Part shown: positions 9,275-17,171 of the stretch, piece after piece
Layout: the number at the start of each line of letters is the position of its first letter
How positions within the stretch are numbered: the first letter of the stretch is position 1
Source: JAFIEN01 sp051859505
GTDB lineage: Bacteria; Pseudomonadota; Alphaproteobacteria; Rhodobacterales; Rhodobacteraceae
NCBI GenBank assembly: GCA_051859505.1
Contig: JBHYFN010000047.1
Span: forward strand, 1-28,717
Length of the DNA: 28,717 bases
Direction of reading: 5' to 3'
Made by a program: the position numbers and the translations under genes
Notes under the pieces: model-generated
Databases searched by the model: none
Told to the model about the DNA's origin: nothing
The model's input: the letters and a program-made list of their open reading frames with translations, nothing else

Positions 9275-9543
9275 TCCGGAACCCTTCCTAGGTTGTTCGA
9301 GTGAACGTCTTCGGCCGGGTCGCGCCCGGTCACTGATCAGCATGTCCTCCCTGTTCCCGATGAAAAGCCGCAGGCCCTCGCGAGTCGAGCAGGATTTTCG
9401 AAAATTTTAATTTTGTCGAAAATTGTGCAGATTGGCTGAGGTTTTGCATATAGTCTTGGCGGAGCCTGTCTGGCGGGTGAAAGGCAGGGCGCCGGACCGC
9501 AAAACCGATTGAGGGACCACGGAACGCAAGGCTGTCTGCCAGC
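9275..9543. promoter_or_regulatory. divergent promoter region of the two main operons in region A
   Basis: 269 bp between the starts of the binding-protein operon (leftward) and the hydrolase operon (rightward). An AT-rich core at about 9390-9455 stands out in GC-rich surroundings. It contains a tandem operator-like element (9394-9424) and a possible rightward promoter, TTGTGC (9423-9428) with GCATAT 17 bp further on. The leftward promoter should overlap the same core, but I could not assign its boxes. No gene was seen here. Confidence 0.55.
9394..9424. promoter_or_regulatory. tandem operator-like motif
   Basis: A perfect 12-bp palindrome, ATTTTCGAAAAT (9394-9405), is followed by an imperfect one, ATTTTGTCGAAAAT (9410-9423). 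The 9-mer TCGAAAATT occurs at 9398 and again at 9416, an 18-bp period that puts both copies on roughly similar helical faces. Position between divergent operons suggests a regulator site; the local GntR/FCD protein is the obvious candidate but this is inference. Confidence 0.5.
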
Positions 9544-10365
9544 ATGACGGAACGATTCGGACTCTTGCGCAGCGCCGCGGGGCTGCAGGTGCTGGTGGCC
9601 GGGCCGGAAGAGGCTCCTTGCGTGGTGCTGCTTCACGGGCTGGGTTGGGATGCGCCATCGCTTTGGGCGGCGCAGATCGAAGCGCTGGCCGGGGCAGGCT
9701 GGCGCGTGCTGGCCCCGGACCTGCGGGGAACGGGCGGATCGCCGGTCCTGCGGGGCAGGGTGGGGATCGCGGCGCTGGCCGATGATGTGGCGGAGATGCT
9801 GGCAGAGGCGCAGGTCGCGGCGCCGGTGCTGGTCGGCTTCTCGATGGGGGCGATGGTGGCGGTGGACCTTGCGCTGCGCCCCGGCATCGCGCCTGCGGGG
9901 CTGGTGCTGGCCTGCGGCGGCGTGGCCTCGTCGCCCACGGGCGAGGCGGGGGTGACAGCGATGCTGGCGCGGGCGCAGGCGATGGGGCCGCGCGCCTTTG
10001 CCCAAGAACAGGCGCAGGCGATCTTTGCCCCCGACTGGGCCGCGCGGAACGGGCAGGCCGTGGCGGCCTTCATCGCCCGCCGCGCCGCGATGGATCAGGC
10101 GAGCCTGCATCACAGCTTTCGCGCGCCCTTCGGCTGCGACTATTCCGGCGGTCTGGCGCGCATCGCCTGCCCCGCGCTTGTGATTGCGGCGGGGCGGGAC
10201 AGCTTCCTGTCGGTCGCCGATTGCCGCGCCCTCGCCGAGGCGCTGCCGCGCGCAGAGCTGACGGTGATCGAGGAGAGCGGCCACATGGCTCCGGTCGAGA
10301 CGGCCGAGGCCTTCAACGCCGCGCTCCTGTCCTTCCTCGCGCGCATGGAGGCCCCCGCCGCATGA
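9544..10365 (+). CDS. alpha/beta-hydrolase fold protein
   Basis: A 273-residue alpha/beta hydrolase. The oxyanion region reads HGLGW (31-35), the nucleophile elbow GFSMG puts the catalytic serine at S100, the acid is D219 in AAGRDS, and the histidine is H247 in ESGHMAP. The triad is complete. The overall layout is that of the 3-oxoadipate-enol-lactonase/esterase group, which hydrolyses esters, lactones or C-C bonds. It is the first gene of a rightward four-gene operon whose promoter it shares back-to-back with the ABC-importer operon. Its stop overlaps the next start (ATGA). The substrate is unknown; a lactone or ester intermediate would fit neighbours that open cyclic amides. Confidence 0.88.
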   Translation: MTERFGLLRSAAGLQVLVAGPEEAPCVVLLHGLGWDAPSLWAAQIEALAGAGWRVLAPDLRGTGGSPVLRGRVGIAALADDVAEMLAEAQVAAPVLVGFSMGAMVAVDLALRPGIAPAGLVLACGGVASSPTGEAGVTAMLARAQAMGPRAFAQEQAQAIFAPDWAARNGQAVAAFIARRAAMDQASLHHSFRAPFGCDYSGGLARIACPALVIAAGRDSFLSVADCRALAEALPRAELTVIEESGHMAPVETAEAFNAALLSFLARMEAPAA

Positions 10366-11042
10366 CCGCCCGCACCGCCCTTGTCACCGGATCGGCCCCT
10401 TTCGCGGGCCTGCCCGACAATCCGGCCGCCCTGCTGTTGCCGAAGATCGAGGGGCAGGTCTTTCACGGCCTCACCATCCGCACCGTCGAAACCCCGGTCA
10501 GCCTCGCCGCCGTTCCATCCACCATCGCGGGCCTGATCCGCGACCATCGCCCGGCCTTCTTCGTGGCGCTTGGCCTCGCCCCCGGCGACCCGACCCTGCG
10601 CTGCGAGACGACGGCGATCAACCGCCTCGATTTCGGCGTGGCCGACAATTTCGGAGAGCGCCCCACCGACGGCGGCCCGATCGAGCCCGGCGGCCCCGAC
10701 GGGCGGCTGGCGACATGGGATGCCAAGGCCCTTGCCGCCGCGATCCGCGCCAAGGGAATCCCGGCCCGCGTCTCGCATCATGCGGGCACGCATCTGTGCA
10801 ACGCCACGCTTTATTCCGCGCTGGGCGCGATGGCGGCCGAGGGGCTGACCGGCCCCTGCGGCTTTTTCCACCTGCCTTACCTGCCGCATCAGGTGGCCCG
10901 CTTCCTGTCGGACGGCCCGCCCGGCGGCGACCTCGCGCCCCTGACCCCCCGCGCGCTGCCCTCGATGGCGCTCGGGGATCAGCTGGCCGGCCTGACCATC
11001 CTTCTTGAAACCCTTGCCCGTTGCGCAACAAAGGAGCCGTGA
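10362..11042 (+). CDS. pyroglutamyl-peptidase I homologue (C15 family)
   Basis: A 226-residue protein of the C15 cysteine-peptidase family. The N-terminal GFxPF-like motif is GSAPF, the catalytic glutamate is in CETTAINR (E82), the nucleophile is C146 in AGTHLCN, and the histidine is H170 in FFHLPYLPHQ. All three triad residues appear present. The usual SN[DS]AG before the cysteine loop is SHHAG. C15 enzymes remove N-terminal pyroglutamate, a five-membered lactam. The start is the ATG at 10362 that overlaps the hydrolase stop. In a catabolic operon it might cleave a pyroglutamyl- or lactam-like amide of the imported compound rather than peptides. That role is inference; family assignment is firm. 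Confidence 0.85.
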   Translation: MTARTALVTGSAPFAGLPDNPAALLLPKIEGQVFHGLTIRTVETPVSLAAVPSTIAGLIRDHRPAFFVALGLAPGDPTLRCETTAINRLDFGVADNFGERPTDGGPIEPGGPDGRLATWDAKALAAAIRAKGIPARVSHHAGTHLCNATLYSALGAMAAEGLTGPCGFFHLPYLPHQVARFLSDGPPGGDLAPLTPRALPSMALGDQLAGLTILLETLARCATKEP

Positions 11043-11045
11043 TCC

Positions 11046-12062
11046 ATGGAAGCCATCCCCGACCTGCCCGAAACCTATGCCGAAGCCGCCCGGATCGACA
11101 CGAGCGAGATCCCGGTGATCGACCTTGCCCCCTTCCGCGGCGGCAGCCTGCGCCAGCGGATCGCGGTCGCGGCGAAGATCGCCGAGGCCTGCCGCACGGT
11201 CGGCTTCTTCTACATCACCGGCCATGGCATCGCGCAGTCGCTGATCGACGATGCCTTCGGCGCCAACAAGCAATTCTTCGACCAACCCTTCGACGAGCGG
11301 ATGAAGAGTGCGGCCACGCTGGATCACTGGCGCGGCTATGTGCCCTCGAAAACCGTGGGCGAGGGGGGCACGGTCGGCGGGTCGATCCAGACCTTCCGCC
11401 TGATGCTCGACCTGCCCGCCGATGACGCGGATGTGGTGATGGGCAAGCCGATGCACCTGCCCAACCGCTGGTGCCCGCATCTGGCTGGCTTCGACGCGAC
11501 GGTGCAGGCCTATATGGCCGAGATGACGGTGCTCTCGGCCCATCTGCGCCGCGCCTTCGCCCTTGGCCTCGGCCTGCCCGAGGAGTTCTTCGACCCCTAT
11601 TACACCCGCCCGCTGATCCAGCAGAGCCTGCTTTACTATCCCGCGCCGCCCAGCCAGCGGCCCGAGGATATCAAGATCGGCGCGGGCGAACATCGCGACA
11701 CCGGCGCCTTCACGATCCTGATGCAGGACGAGACCGGGGGCCTCGAAGTCGGGCATCTGGAGCATGAATGGGTCGCGGCCCCGCCGATCAAGGGGGCCTA
11801 TGTCATCAATATCGGCGACATGATGATGCGCTGGACGAACGGGCGGTTCGTCTCGACCCTGCACCGGGTGGTGAACCGGGCGACGACGGCGCGCTATTCC
11901 ATGCCCTATTTCGCCAATCCCGATTACGACAGCATCATCGCGCCGATCCCCGCGCTGATCGAACCGGGCACCAATGCCGCCTATCCGCCGCTGCATTTCG
12001 GCGATTTCATGGATGCCTTCTACAAGAAGGGCATGGCCTATCTGACCGAGGCCGCAGCATGA
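11046..12062 (+). CDS. isopenicillin-N-synthase-family Fe(II)/2-oxoglutarate-type oxygenase
   Basis: A 338-residue non-haem iron oxygenase. Residues about 20-130 form the DIOX_N region (IPVIDLAPF, then GFFYITGHGI). Residues about 190-290 form the jelly-roll core with the iron ligands H216 and D218 (HRDTGAFTIL) and H273 (LHRVV), and the RxS motif that binds the 2-oxoglutarate carboxylate (R283, S285). Bacterial members hydroxylate or oxidatively cleave small molecules. Start at 11046, preceded by AAAGGAG and 3 bp after the peptidase stop; its end overlaps the DUF3830 start (ATGA). An oxygenase in this operon could hydroxylate or N-dealkylate a ring substituent. Substrate unknown. Confidence 0.9.
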   Translation: MEAIPDLPETYAEAARIDTSEIPVIDLAPFRGGSLRQRIAVAAKIAEACRTVGFFYITGHGIAQSLIDDAFGANKQFFDQPFDERMKSAATLDHWRGYVPSKTVGEGGTVGGSIQTFRLMLDLPADDADVVMGKPMHLPNRWCPHLAGFDATVQAYMAEMTVLSAHLRRAFALGLGLPEEFFDPYYTRPLIQQSLLYYPAPPSQRPEDIKIGAGEHRDTGAFTILMQDETGGLEVGHLEHEWVAAPPIKGAYVINIGDMMMRWTNGRFVSTLHRVVNRATTARYSMPYFANPDYDSIIAPIPALIEPGTNAAYPPLHFGDFMDAFYKKGMAYLTEAAA

Positions 12063-12475
12063 ACGACGCCCTGACCATCACCGCCGGCGGCTTCACCTTC
12101 GGCGCGCGGCTGGAGGTGGAGGCCGCGCCGAAGACGGTGGCGGCCTTCCGCGCGCATCTGCCCTTTCACGGCCAGATCGTCCATGTCCGCTGGAGCGGCG
12201 AGGGCGTCTGGGTGCCCCTGGGCGAGATGGATTTCGGGGTGGGATACGAGAACCACACCAGCCACCCCGCGCCCGGGCAGGTGCTGCTCTATCCCGGTGG
12301 GATTTCCGAGACCGAGATCATCCTGGCCTATGGCGGCGTCTCGTTTTCTTCGAAAATGGGGCAGCTGGCGGGCAACCATTTCCTGACGCTGACATCGGGG
12401 CTCGAGAACCTTGCAGCACTTGGGCAGAAGGTGCTGTGGGAAGGCGCGCAGGATATCGCTTTCGTGGAGGGCTGA
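12059..12475 (+). CDS. DUF3830 family protein (cyclophilin-like fold expected)
   Basis: A 138-residue protein that I recognise as DUF3830, a family of unknown function expected to adopt a cyclophilin-like barrel. Characteristic stretches are HVRWSGEGVWVPLG, GYENHTSHP and LLYPGGISETEI, followed by GQLAGNHFLTL. The start overlaps the oxygenase stop (ATGA), so it closes the rightward operon. Family members tend to sit beside amidohydrolases and amide-hydrolysing genes, as here, which suggests either a small hydrolase or an accessory role in ring or amide chemistry. No catalytic residues can be assigned. Confidence 0.85.
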   Translation: MNDALTITAGGFTFGARLEVEAAPKTVAAFRAHLPFHGQIVHVRWSGEGVWVPLGEMDFGVGYENHTSHPAPGQVLLYPGGISETEIILAYGGVSFSSKMGQLAGNHFLTLTSGLENLAALGQKVLWEGAQDIAFVEG

Positions 12476-12508
12476 GGGGGCAGGCGGGGCGCGCGCGCGC
12501 GGGGCTGC

Positions 12509-12538
12509 TTGACAGGTCCGGCGCCTGCGGGCGAGGGT
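12509..12538 (+). promoter_or_regulatory. candidate promoter for the GNAT-kinase unit
   Basis: A perfect -35 hexamer TTGACA at 12509-12514. The position 17-18 bp downstream reads CGAGGGT, a poor -10 box. It lies 54 bp before the probable GTG start of the acetyltransferase gene and directly after an alternating (CG)6 run (12490-12501). Assigned on the -35 box and position only. Confidence 0.35.
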
Positions 12539-12567
12539 CGGGCCTGTTTGGGGCAGCGGCGGGGGCA

Positions 12568-13215
12568 GTGGTGGGCGAGGATTTCCGGATCAGGGCCGCG
12601 CAGGAGGCGGATCACCCGGCCCTTCTGGCGATCTGCCTGCAGACCGGGGCCGATGGTCAGGACGCGACCGGGCGCGAGGATGATCCCGATCTGGTCGGGC
12701 TGATCTATGCCGTGCCCTATCAGCTGGCCTGCCCGGAGTTCTCCTTCGTGATCGAGGATGCTGCAGGCCCCTGCGGCTATGTTCTGGCCGCGCCCGACAG
12801 CCGGGCCTTTCAGCGTTTCATGCTGTCGGACTGGTTGCCGCGGATCCGGCCGGGGCGCGCCGATCCGGGGCCGGATCCGGCGCTCTGGCAGGGCAGCGAT
12901 CCGTTGCGCCGGCTGATCCATCACCCCGGGCCTCTGCCGGGGATCGACCTCGACCTCTATCCCGCGCATGGGCATATCGACCTTCTGCCGCGCGCGCAGG
13001 GGCGGGGGATCGGGCGTCGGGCGATGGATCACCTGCGCGCGGTGCTGGCCGAGGCCGGGGTCGAGGGGCTGCATCTGGGGGTCAGCCCGCGCAACGCCCG
13101 CGCGCAGGCGTTCTACGAGGGGATCGGGTTCCGGTCCCTGGGCCGCTGGGGCGATGCGGTCTATATGGGCCAGCGCCTGGGTGGGGCCCGCTTCGCGCGC
13201 TGGTCCTCCGCCTGA
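12568..13215 (+). CDS. GNAT N-acetyltransferase, O-GlcNAcase-associated type
   Basis: A 215-residue GNAT protein. The acetyl-CoA motif A is QGRGIGRRAM, preceded by PAHGHIDLLPRAQ and followed by LHLGVSPRNARAQAFYEGIGF. The HIDLLP-Q-GxG combination is typical of the acetyltransferase-like domain found in animal O-GlcNAcases and of stand-alone bacterial relatives. The next gene is an N-acetylglucosamine-kinase-type ATPase, overlapped by one base (TGATG), which strengthens an amino-sugar link. The start is most likely GTG at 12568 (or the adjacent GTG at 12571) after GCGGGGGC; the upstream extension is Gly/Arg-rich and unlike the family. The acceptor is unknown. Confidence 0.82.
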   Translation: MVGEDFRIRAAQEADHPALLAICLQTGADGQDATGREDDPDLVGLIYAVPYQLACPEFSFVIEDAAGPCGYVLAAPDSRAFQRFMLSDWLPRIRPGRADPGPDPALWQGSDPLRRLIHHPGPLPGIDLDLYPAHGHIDLLPRAQGRGIGRRAMDHLRAVLAEAGVEGLHLGVSPRNARAQAFYEGIGFRSLGRWGDAVYMGQRLGGARFARWSSA

Positions 13216-14141
13216 TGGCGATCCTGTGCTTCGATCTGGGCGGGACGGGATCGCGCGCGGCCCTGTTCGACGCTGCAGGCCAGGAGATCGCCCGGGCCGA
13301 GGCGGGGGCGGGCGCCGTGTCGCTGGGGGTGGAGGTGACGCTGGCGGCGGTCGAAGAGCTGAGCGCGACCCTCCTGCGCGGGCGAAAGGGGCCGGACCAT
13401 CCGGGCGGGTCGGATCTGGTGCTGGGGCTGGCCGGGATCGGCCTGCGGGACCGGGTCGAGGCGGTGCGCGCCGCGCTTGGGGGCGCGCGGTCGGTCCGGA
13501 TCATCGGGGATGGCTATGGCGCGCTGATCGATGCGACGGGGGGGCGGCCCGGCACGTTGATCGCCGTGGGCACCGGCGTGGCGGCGATGCGGCTGCTGCC
13601 CGATGGCCGCTGCCGCACGGCCAGCGGCTGGGGCTTTCCGGCCGGCGATCTGGGGGGCGGGGCCTGGATCGGGCTGCAGACGGTCGCGGCCCTGACCCGC
13701 ACGCTGGACGGGGCCACCGGGCCGGGGACGCTGTCGCCCGACCTGGCGCAGGCGGTGATGGCGGTGACGGGGCGGACAGCGCCTGCGATCATGACCTGGC
13801 AGACCGGCGGCCGGGCGCGGGATTTCGCACGGCTTGTGCCCCTTGTCCTGCGCCATGCCGAAGCCGGCGAGGCCTTTGCAGAGGCGGTGTTGCGGGCCGC
13901 GGCCGATGAGATCGCGCGTGTTGCCGAGAGCCTCTGGGACGGCGCTGACGGTGAGGTGCATCTGACGGGCGGGCTGGCCTCTGCGCTGGTGCCGGTGCTG
14001 CGTGAAGGCTGGCCGCACCGAGGCTGGGCGCTGACGGCGGCCGATCCTTTGCGCGGTCTGTGCCGGGTCGCCATGGGCCTTGCGCCGGAAGAGCGCCTGA
14101 TTGCCCGGCCCGGACTTGAGGAGGCGGATTACGGCCTCTAG
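13215..14141 (+). CDS. BadF/BadG/BcrA/BcrD ATPase, N-acetylglucosamine-kinase-like
   Basis: A 308-residue ASKHA-fold kinase. The phosphate-1 loop is FDLGGTGSRAALFD, a second phosphate-binding loop is AVGTGVAAM, and GWGFPAGDLGGGAWIG matches the conserved segment of N-acetylglucosamine kinases. The adenosine motif is LTGGLAS. Such enzymes phosphorylate GlcNAc or other amino sugars with ATP. Its ATG shares a base with the stop of the GNAT gene, so the two are co-translated. The unit is bounded by a possible promoter at 12509 and by a double hairpin after its TAG stop. Phosphorylation of a non-GlcNAc sugar remains possible. Confidence 0.85.
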   Translation: MAILCFDLGGTGSRAALFDAAGQEIARAEAGAGAVSLGVEVTLAAVEELSATLLRGRKGPDHPGGSDLVLGLAGIGLRDRVEAVRAALGGARSVRIIGDGYGALIDATGGRPGTLIAVGTGVAAMRLLPDGRCRTASGWGFPAGDLGGGAWIGLQTVAALTRTLDGATGPGTLSPDLAQAVMAVTGRTAPAIMTWQTGGRARDFARLVPLVLRHAEAGEAFAEAVLRAAADEIARVAESLWDGADGEVHLTGGLASALVPVLREGWPHRGWALTAADPLRGLCRVAMGLAPEERLIARPGLEEADYGL

Positions 14142-14147
14142 CGCCGG

Positions 14148-14191
14148 GCCGAATTTGCAAAATTCGGCAGGCGGAATTTTGCAAATTCCGC
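14148..14191. terminator. double inverted-repeat element between convergent genes
   Basis: Two adjacent hairpins: 14148-14168 (arms GCCGAATTT/AAATTCGGC, loop GCA) and 14171-14191 (arms GCGGAATTT/AAATTCCGC, loop TGC). Their cores, GAATTTGCAAAATTC and GAATTTTGCAAATTC, are exact reverse complements, so the two halves can also pair with each other. It lies between the ends of the kinase gene (+) and the globin gene (-) and probably works as a bidirectional terminator. Confidence 0.7.
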
Positions 14192-14208
14192 CCCCCCAAC
14201 CTGCCGCG

Positions 14209-14598
14209 TCACGCCTCTGGCGTATTGACCAGCGCCAGCGCCGCCCGGCGAAAGGTCGCGGCGATCCGGCTTCGTGCGGGCTCGGGCAGGGCCGTGTCCG
14301 CCATCGCCCTGTCCATCACGGCCAGCCAGTCCTCGGCATCCTGCGCCCGGATCTCTACATGTTCATGGATCTCGCGCAGGTTCATGTGGCCGTGGCGTTC
14401 GGCATAATAGCGCCGGCCGCCGAAGAAACCGCAGAGGAAATCGAACTGCTCGACCCGGACATGGCTCATCCCATGGCCCTGAAAATGCAGGTCAAGGATG
14501 CGCCGCCCGCGCGGGTCGGTCTCGATCAGGTCGTAGAACCGTTCGACCAGATCGCGAACCGTCGCCTCGCCGCCGATCTCGTCGATGACACAGCGCAT
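14209..14598 (-). CDS. truncated haemoglobin, group II-like
   Basis: A 129-residue globin of the 2-on-2 type. Features fitting group II: tyrosine in the B helix (Y22, RFYDLI), the segment FLCGFFGGRRYYAERHGHMNLREIH with the proximal haem histidine at H78, and tryptophan W91 at the conserved G8 position (AEDWLAVM). These proteins bind O2 or NO and can act in redox or NO detoxification chemistry. The start lies 12 bp after the stop of tdm on the same strand, so the two are almost certainly co-transcribed. A link to oxygen-dependent amine degradation or to protecting iron enzymes is inference. Confidence 0.88.
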   Translation of the reverse strand: MRCVIDEIGGEATVRDLVERFYDLIETDPRGRRILDLHFQGHGMSHVRVEQFDFLCGFFGGRRYYAERHGHMNLREIHEHVEIRAQDAEDWLAVMDRAMADTALPEPARSRIAATFRRAALALVNTPEA

Positions 14599-14610
14599 CC
14601 CGCCGCCCCT

Positions 14611-16989
14611 TCAGCTTTGCGGACGGGTCTTTTTCGGGTCGTAATGCGACAGGCCCACGACCGTCGCGGCCAGCCGCTTCTGCTGCCCGTCAAGCTTGCC
14701 CACCTCGAGCGCGGTGCCCACCTCCGCATGGGCCAGATCGACCCGCGCCAGCGCGATCGTCTTGCCCAGAAGCGGCGAGCGGGTCGCCGAAGTCACGACC
14801 CCCACCTGCGCCCGGCCCAGATAGAGGCCGTCGCCATGGCCCACCTCGGTATTCCCTTCCACATCCAGGCCCACGAAGCGGTTGCGCGGGTTTTCCTTCC
14901 GGCGGATCAGCGCCTCGCGCCCGATGAAATCGTCGGTCTTGGATTTCAGCGGCACGGTGAAGCCGATCCCGGCCTCGAACGGATCGGTCTGGTCGCTGAA
15001 ATCATAGCCCGCGAAGATCAGCCCCGCCTCGATCCGCACCATATCCAGCGCGGCAAGGCCCATCGGTTTCAGCCCCAGATCCGCGCCATGGTCCCAGACG
15101 CTGTCATAGACGGCCACCCCATCCTTGGGGTGGCAGAAGATCTCGAACCCCAATTCGCCCGTATAGCCGGTGCGCGACACGACCAGCGGCGCGCCCTCCG
15201 GCCCGCCAAGACGCGCCACGGTGAAGCGGAACCAGCCCAGTTCCTCGATCGTCGGCTGATGCGGCGCGGTCCAGACCATGCGGCGCAGGATCTCGCGGCT
15301 GTTGGGGCCCTGAACGGCAAGGTTGTGCATCTGGTCGGTGCTTGAGCGCACCATCGCCCGCAGGCCCAGTTTCTCGGCCTGTGCCCGGATCCACTCGCCG
15401 CCGTAATCGTCGCCCCCGATCCAGCGGAAATTGTCGCGCCCCAGACGGAAGGCGGTGCCGTCGTCCACCATGCCGCCATGTTCGTAGCACATCGCCGAAT
15501 AGACGACCTGACCCTGGCTCAGCTTCTTCATGTCGCGCGTCAGCACCCATTGCATCAGCGCCTCGGCATCCGGCCCGGTCACCTCGAACTTGCGCAAAGG
15601 CGAAAGGTCCAGCACCACCGCCGCCTCGCGGCAGGCCCAGTATTCTTCAAGCGTGCCGTTCGAGGAATAGACCTCGGGCAGCCAGAAGCCCTTGTATTCC
15701 ACCATATGGCGCGTCCGGGCGCTGATCGGGGCGTGGAAGGCGGTTTCCTTGGTCATGCGCAGCTCCGAAGCGGGCGTGGGGCGATAGGCGATGGCGCGGC
15801 TGAACCGCTCCTGCCCGGAATAGGTGCGGACATGGATATCCGACAGATACCAGCCATTGGCGGGCGAGGTGTCGTCCGGGCAGGCGGACGACACGCAGAC
15901 CAGATCGGTCAGCGCCCGGAACAGGACGTAATCGCCCGGCCGGCTCCAGGGTTCGTCCGAGATCAGGACGCCGTGATCGTCGATGGCGGTGTTGAAGAAC
16001 AGGTTGACCGCCATCCACCCCGGCCGCGCCGTCACCCCGTGGGGGGCGAGCGCGCGGTTGAAGTTCTCGGAGCAATTGACATGGCCGGGATAGCCGATGT
16101 CGTCGTAATATTTCGACGAACAGGCCATGGCGAAGGCATCATGCCGCCCGACGGTATCCTGCACGACCTCGATCAGCGGGGTCCAGTCGTGGTCATAGTA
16201 TTTCGCATGCAGGCCCGGCATCGAATAGGCATGCCCCATCAGCGTGCGCGAGGTTGTCACGTCCAGCGCCAGCTCGCGGCCCCGGTCCAGCTTGCGGGCG
16301 TCGAAACACTGGAAATCGGTGCATTGCCGCCCGTCCACGTCGAGGATCTGGATATAGTCGCCTGCCTTGACGAGATAGGCCTCGGCGGTGGCGGCCCTGA
16401 CGCGCAGGTCAAGGACCGGGTCGGCCAGCGGATCGGGCAGGTCGAACTTGCCCAGCTGTCCGGGATTGGCGCGCTCGATCACCAGTGTCAGCGGTGTCGC
16501 GGTGTCCTGCGCCTCGGGCGCCATGGGCAGGCCGGGGGCGGCGAGGATCAGCCAGCCGGGGCCGGTGGCGGTGAATTCGGCCGTATCCCCCGCAGGGCTG
16601 CCCGCACCGAAGATGCGCAGGGCACCGGGGCGGGAGAGGTCGATGCCGCGCCGGGCAATCCCGGCCCGAAGGCGCGCCAGCCCCGCGCCCGCCGCATCGC
16701 CAAGCGCCAGCATCGCCACCAGCCCGGCGGCCGGGCCGTCGCCCGCCGCGCCCAGAAGGCCCGCGTCGATCTGCCCGTCGGGATGGGTGGCGACGATCTC
16801 GCAAGGCTGGTCGCCCTCGTCATTCACGACGACAAGCCGGTCGCCCGGCCCGATCTGCAGCATCAGCGCGCCGCAGCCCGCAACGGCGTGACGCTCGCGC
16901 CCGTGATGGCGCAGGATGTCAGAGGGCACGCGCGGGCCGCCGGGGCGCGGGGGGCCGGGTCGGACAGAGGGGTAGGGGCTGTCGAGCAT
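14611..16989 (-). CDS. tdm: trimethylamine N-oxide demethylase/aldolase Tdm (DUF1989 + GcvT)
   Basis: A 792-residue two-domain protein matching the known Tdm architecture: an N-terminal extension, a DUF1989 metal-binding domain (about 195-375) and a GcvT-like tetrahydrofolate domain (about 425-785). Tdm splits TMAO into dimethylamine and formaldehyde; its GcvT part is thought to transfer the formaldehyde to tetrahydrofolate. Candidate metal ligands are C306 (VNCSEN), C365 and C370 (LVCVSSACPDD). The GcvT part contains SRTGYTGELGFEIF and PMGLAALDMVRIEAG. N-terminal RPGPPRPGGPRVP supports the start at 16989, though the ribosome-binding site is weak. It heads a leftward unit with the globin gene and diverges from a DMT transporter gene. 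Context (dmmDABC, tmm) strongly supports the call. Confidence 0.88.
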   Translation of the reverse strand: MLDSPYPSVRPGPPRPGGPRVPSDILRHHGRERHAVAGCGALMLQIGPGDRLVVVNDEGDQPCEIVATHPDGQIDAGLLGAAGDGPAAGLVAMLALGDAAGAGLARLRAGIARRGIDLSRPGALRIFGAGSPAGDTAEFTATGPGWLILAAPGLPMAPEAQDTATPLTLVIERANPGQLGKFDLPDPLADPVLDLRVRAATAEAYLVKAGDYIQILDVDGRQCTDFQCFDARKLDRGRELALDVTTSRTLMGHAYSMPGLHAKYYDHDWTPLIEVVQDTVGRHDAFAMACSSKYYDDIGYPGHVNCSENFNRALAPHGVTARPGWMAVNLFFNTAIDDHGVLISDEPWSRPGDYVLFRALTDLVCVSSACPDDTSPANGWYLSDIHVRTYSGQERFSRAIAYRPTPASELRMTKETAFHAPISARTRHMVEYKGFWLPEVYSSNGTLEEYWACREAAVVLDLSPLRKFEVTGPDAEALMQWVLTRDMKKLSQGQVVYSAMCYEHGGMVDDGTAFRLGRDNFRWIGGDDYGGEWIRAQAEKLGLRAMVRSSTDQMHNLAVQGPNSREILRRMVWTAPHQPTIEELGWFRFTVARLGGPEGAPLVVSRTGYTGELGFEIFCHPKDGVAVYDSVWDHGADLGLKPMGLAALDMVRIEAGLIFAGYDFSDQTDPFEAGIGFTVPLKSKTDDFIGREALIRRKENPRNRFVGLDVEGNTEVGHGDGLYLGRAQVGVVTSATRSPLLGKTIALARVDLAHAEVGTALEVGKLDGQQKRLAATVVGLSHYDPKKTRPQS

Positions 16990-17171
16990 GGGGTGTCTCT
17001 GCTGCTGCCTGTTCTTGCAGCACCCGGGATGGCGGGGGCGCCGCAGGGATCCGTTTTGAATGATATTAAAACTTGTTCATTGACAAGAATAACTCTCCGG
17101 TCAGGATCGCACAAGGGAAACACGTCTCAAGGCGATGCCGGAGACACAGACACAAGGGGACGGCGCGGGAC
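16990..17171. promoter_or_regulatory. divergent promoter region, tdm / DMT transporter
   Basis: 182 bp between divergent starts. An AT-rich core at 17055-17095 contains the inverted repeat CTTGTTCATTGACAAG (17072-17087, 5-bp arms) and a perfect TTGACA (17080-17085, + strand) without a clear -10 partner. On the minus strand the segment TAATATCATT lies where a tdm -10 box could be. Exact promoters are not resolved. Confidence 0.45.

Noticed and set aside
12490..12501. Alternating (CG)6 tract as a Z-DNA or regulatory element
   Set aside because: Short and expected in DNA of this composition; no supporting structure around it.
14611..16989. Plain glycine-cleavage T protein or sarcosine-dehydrogenase-like enzyme
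   Set aside because: The N-terminal DUF1989 domain and the methylated-amine context match Tdm; there is no FAD-binding Rossmann motif.
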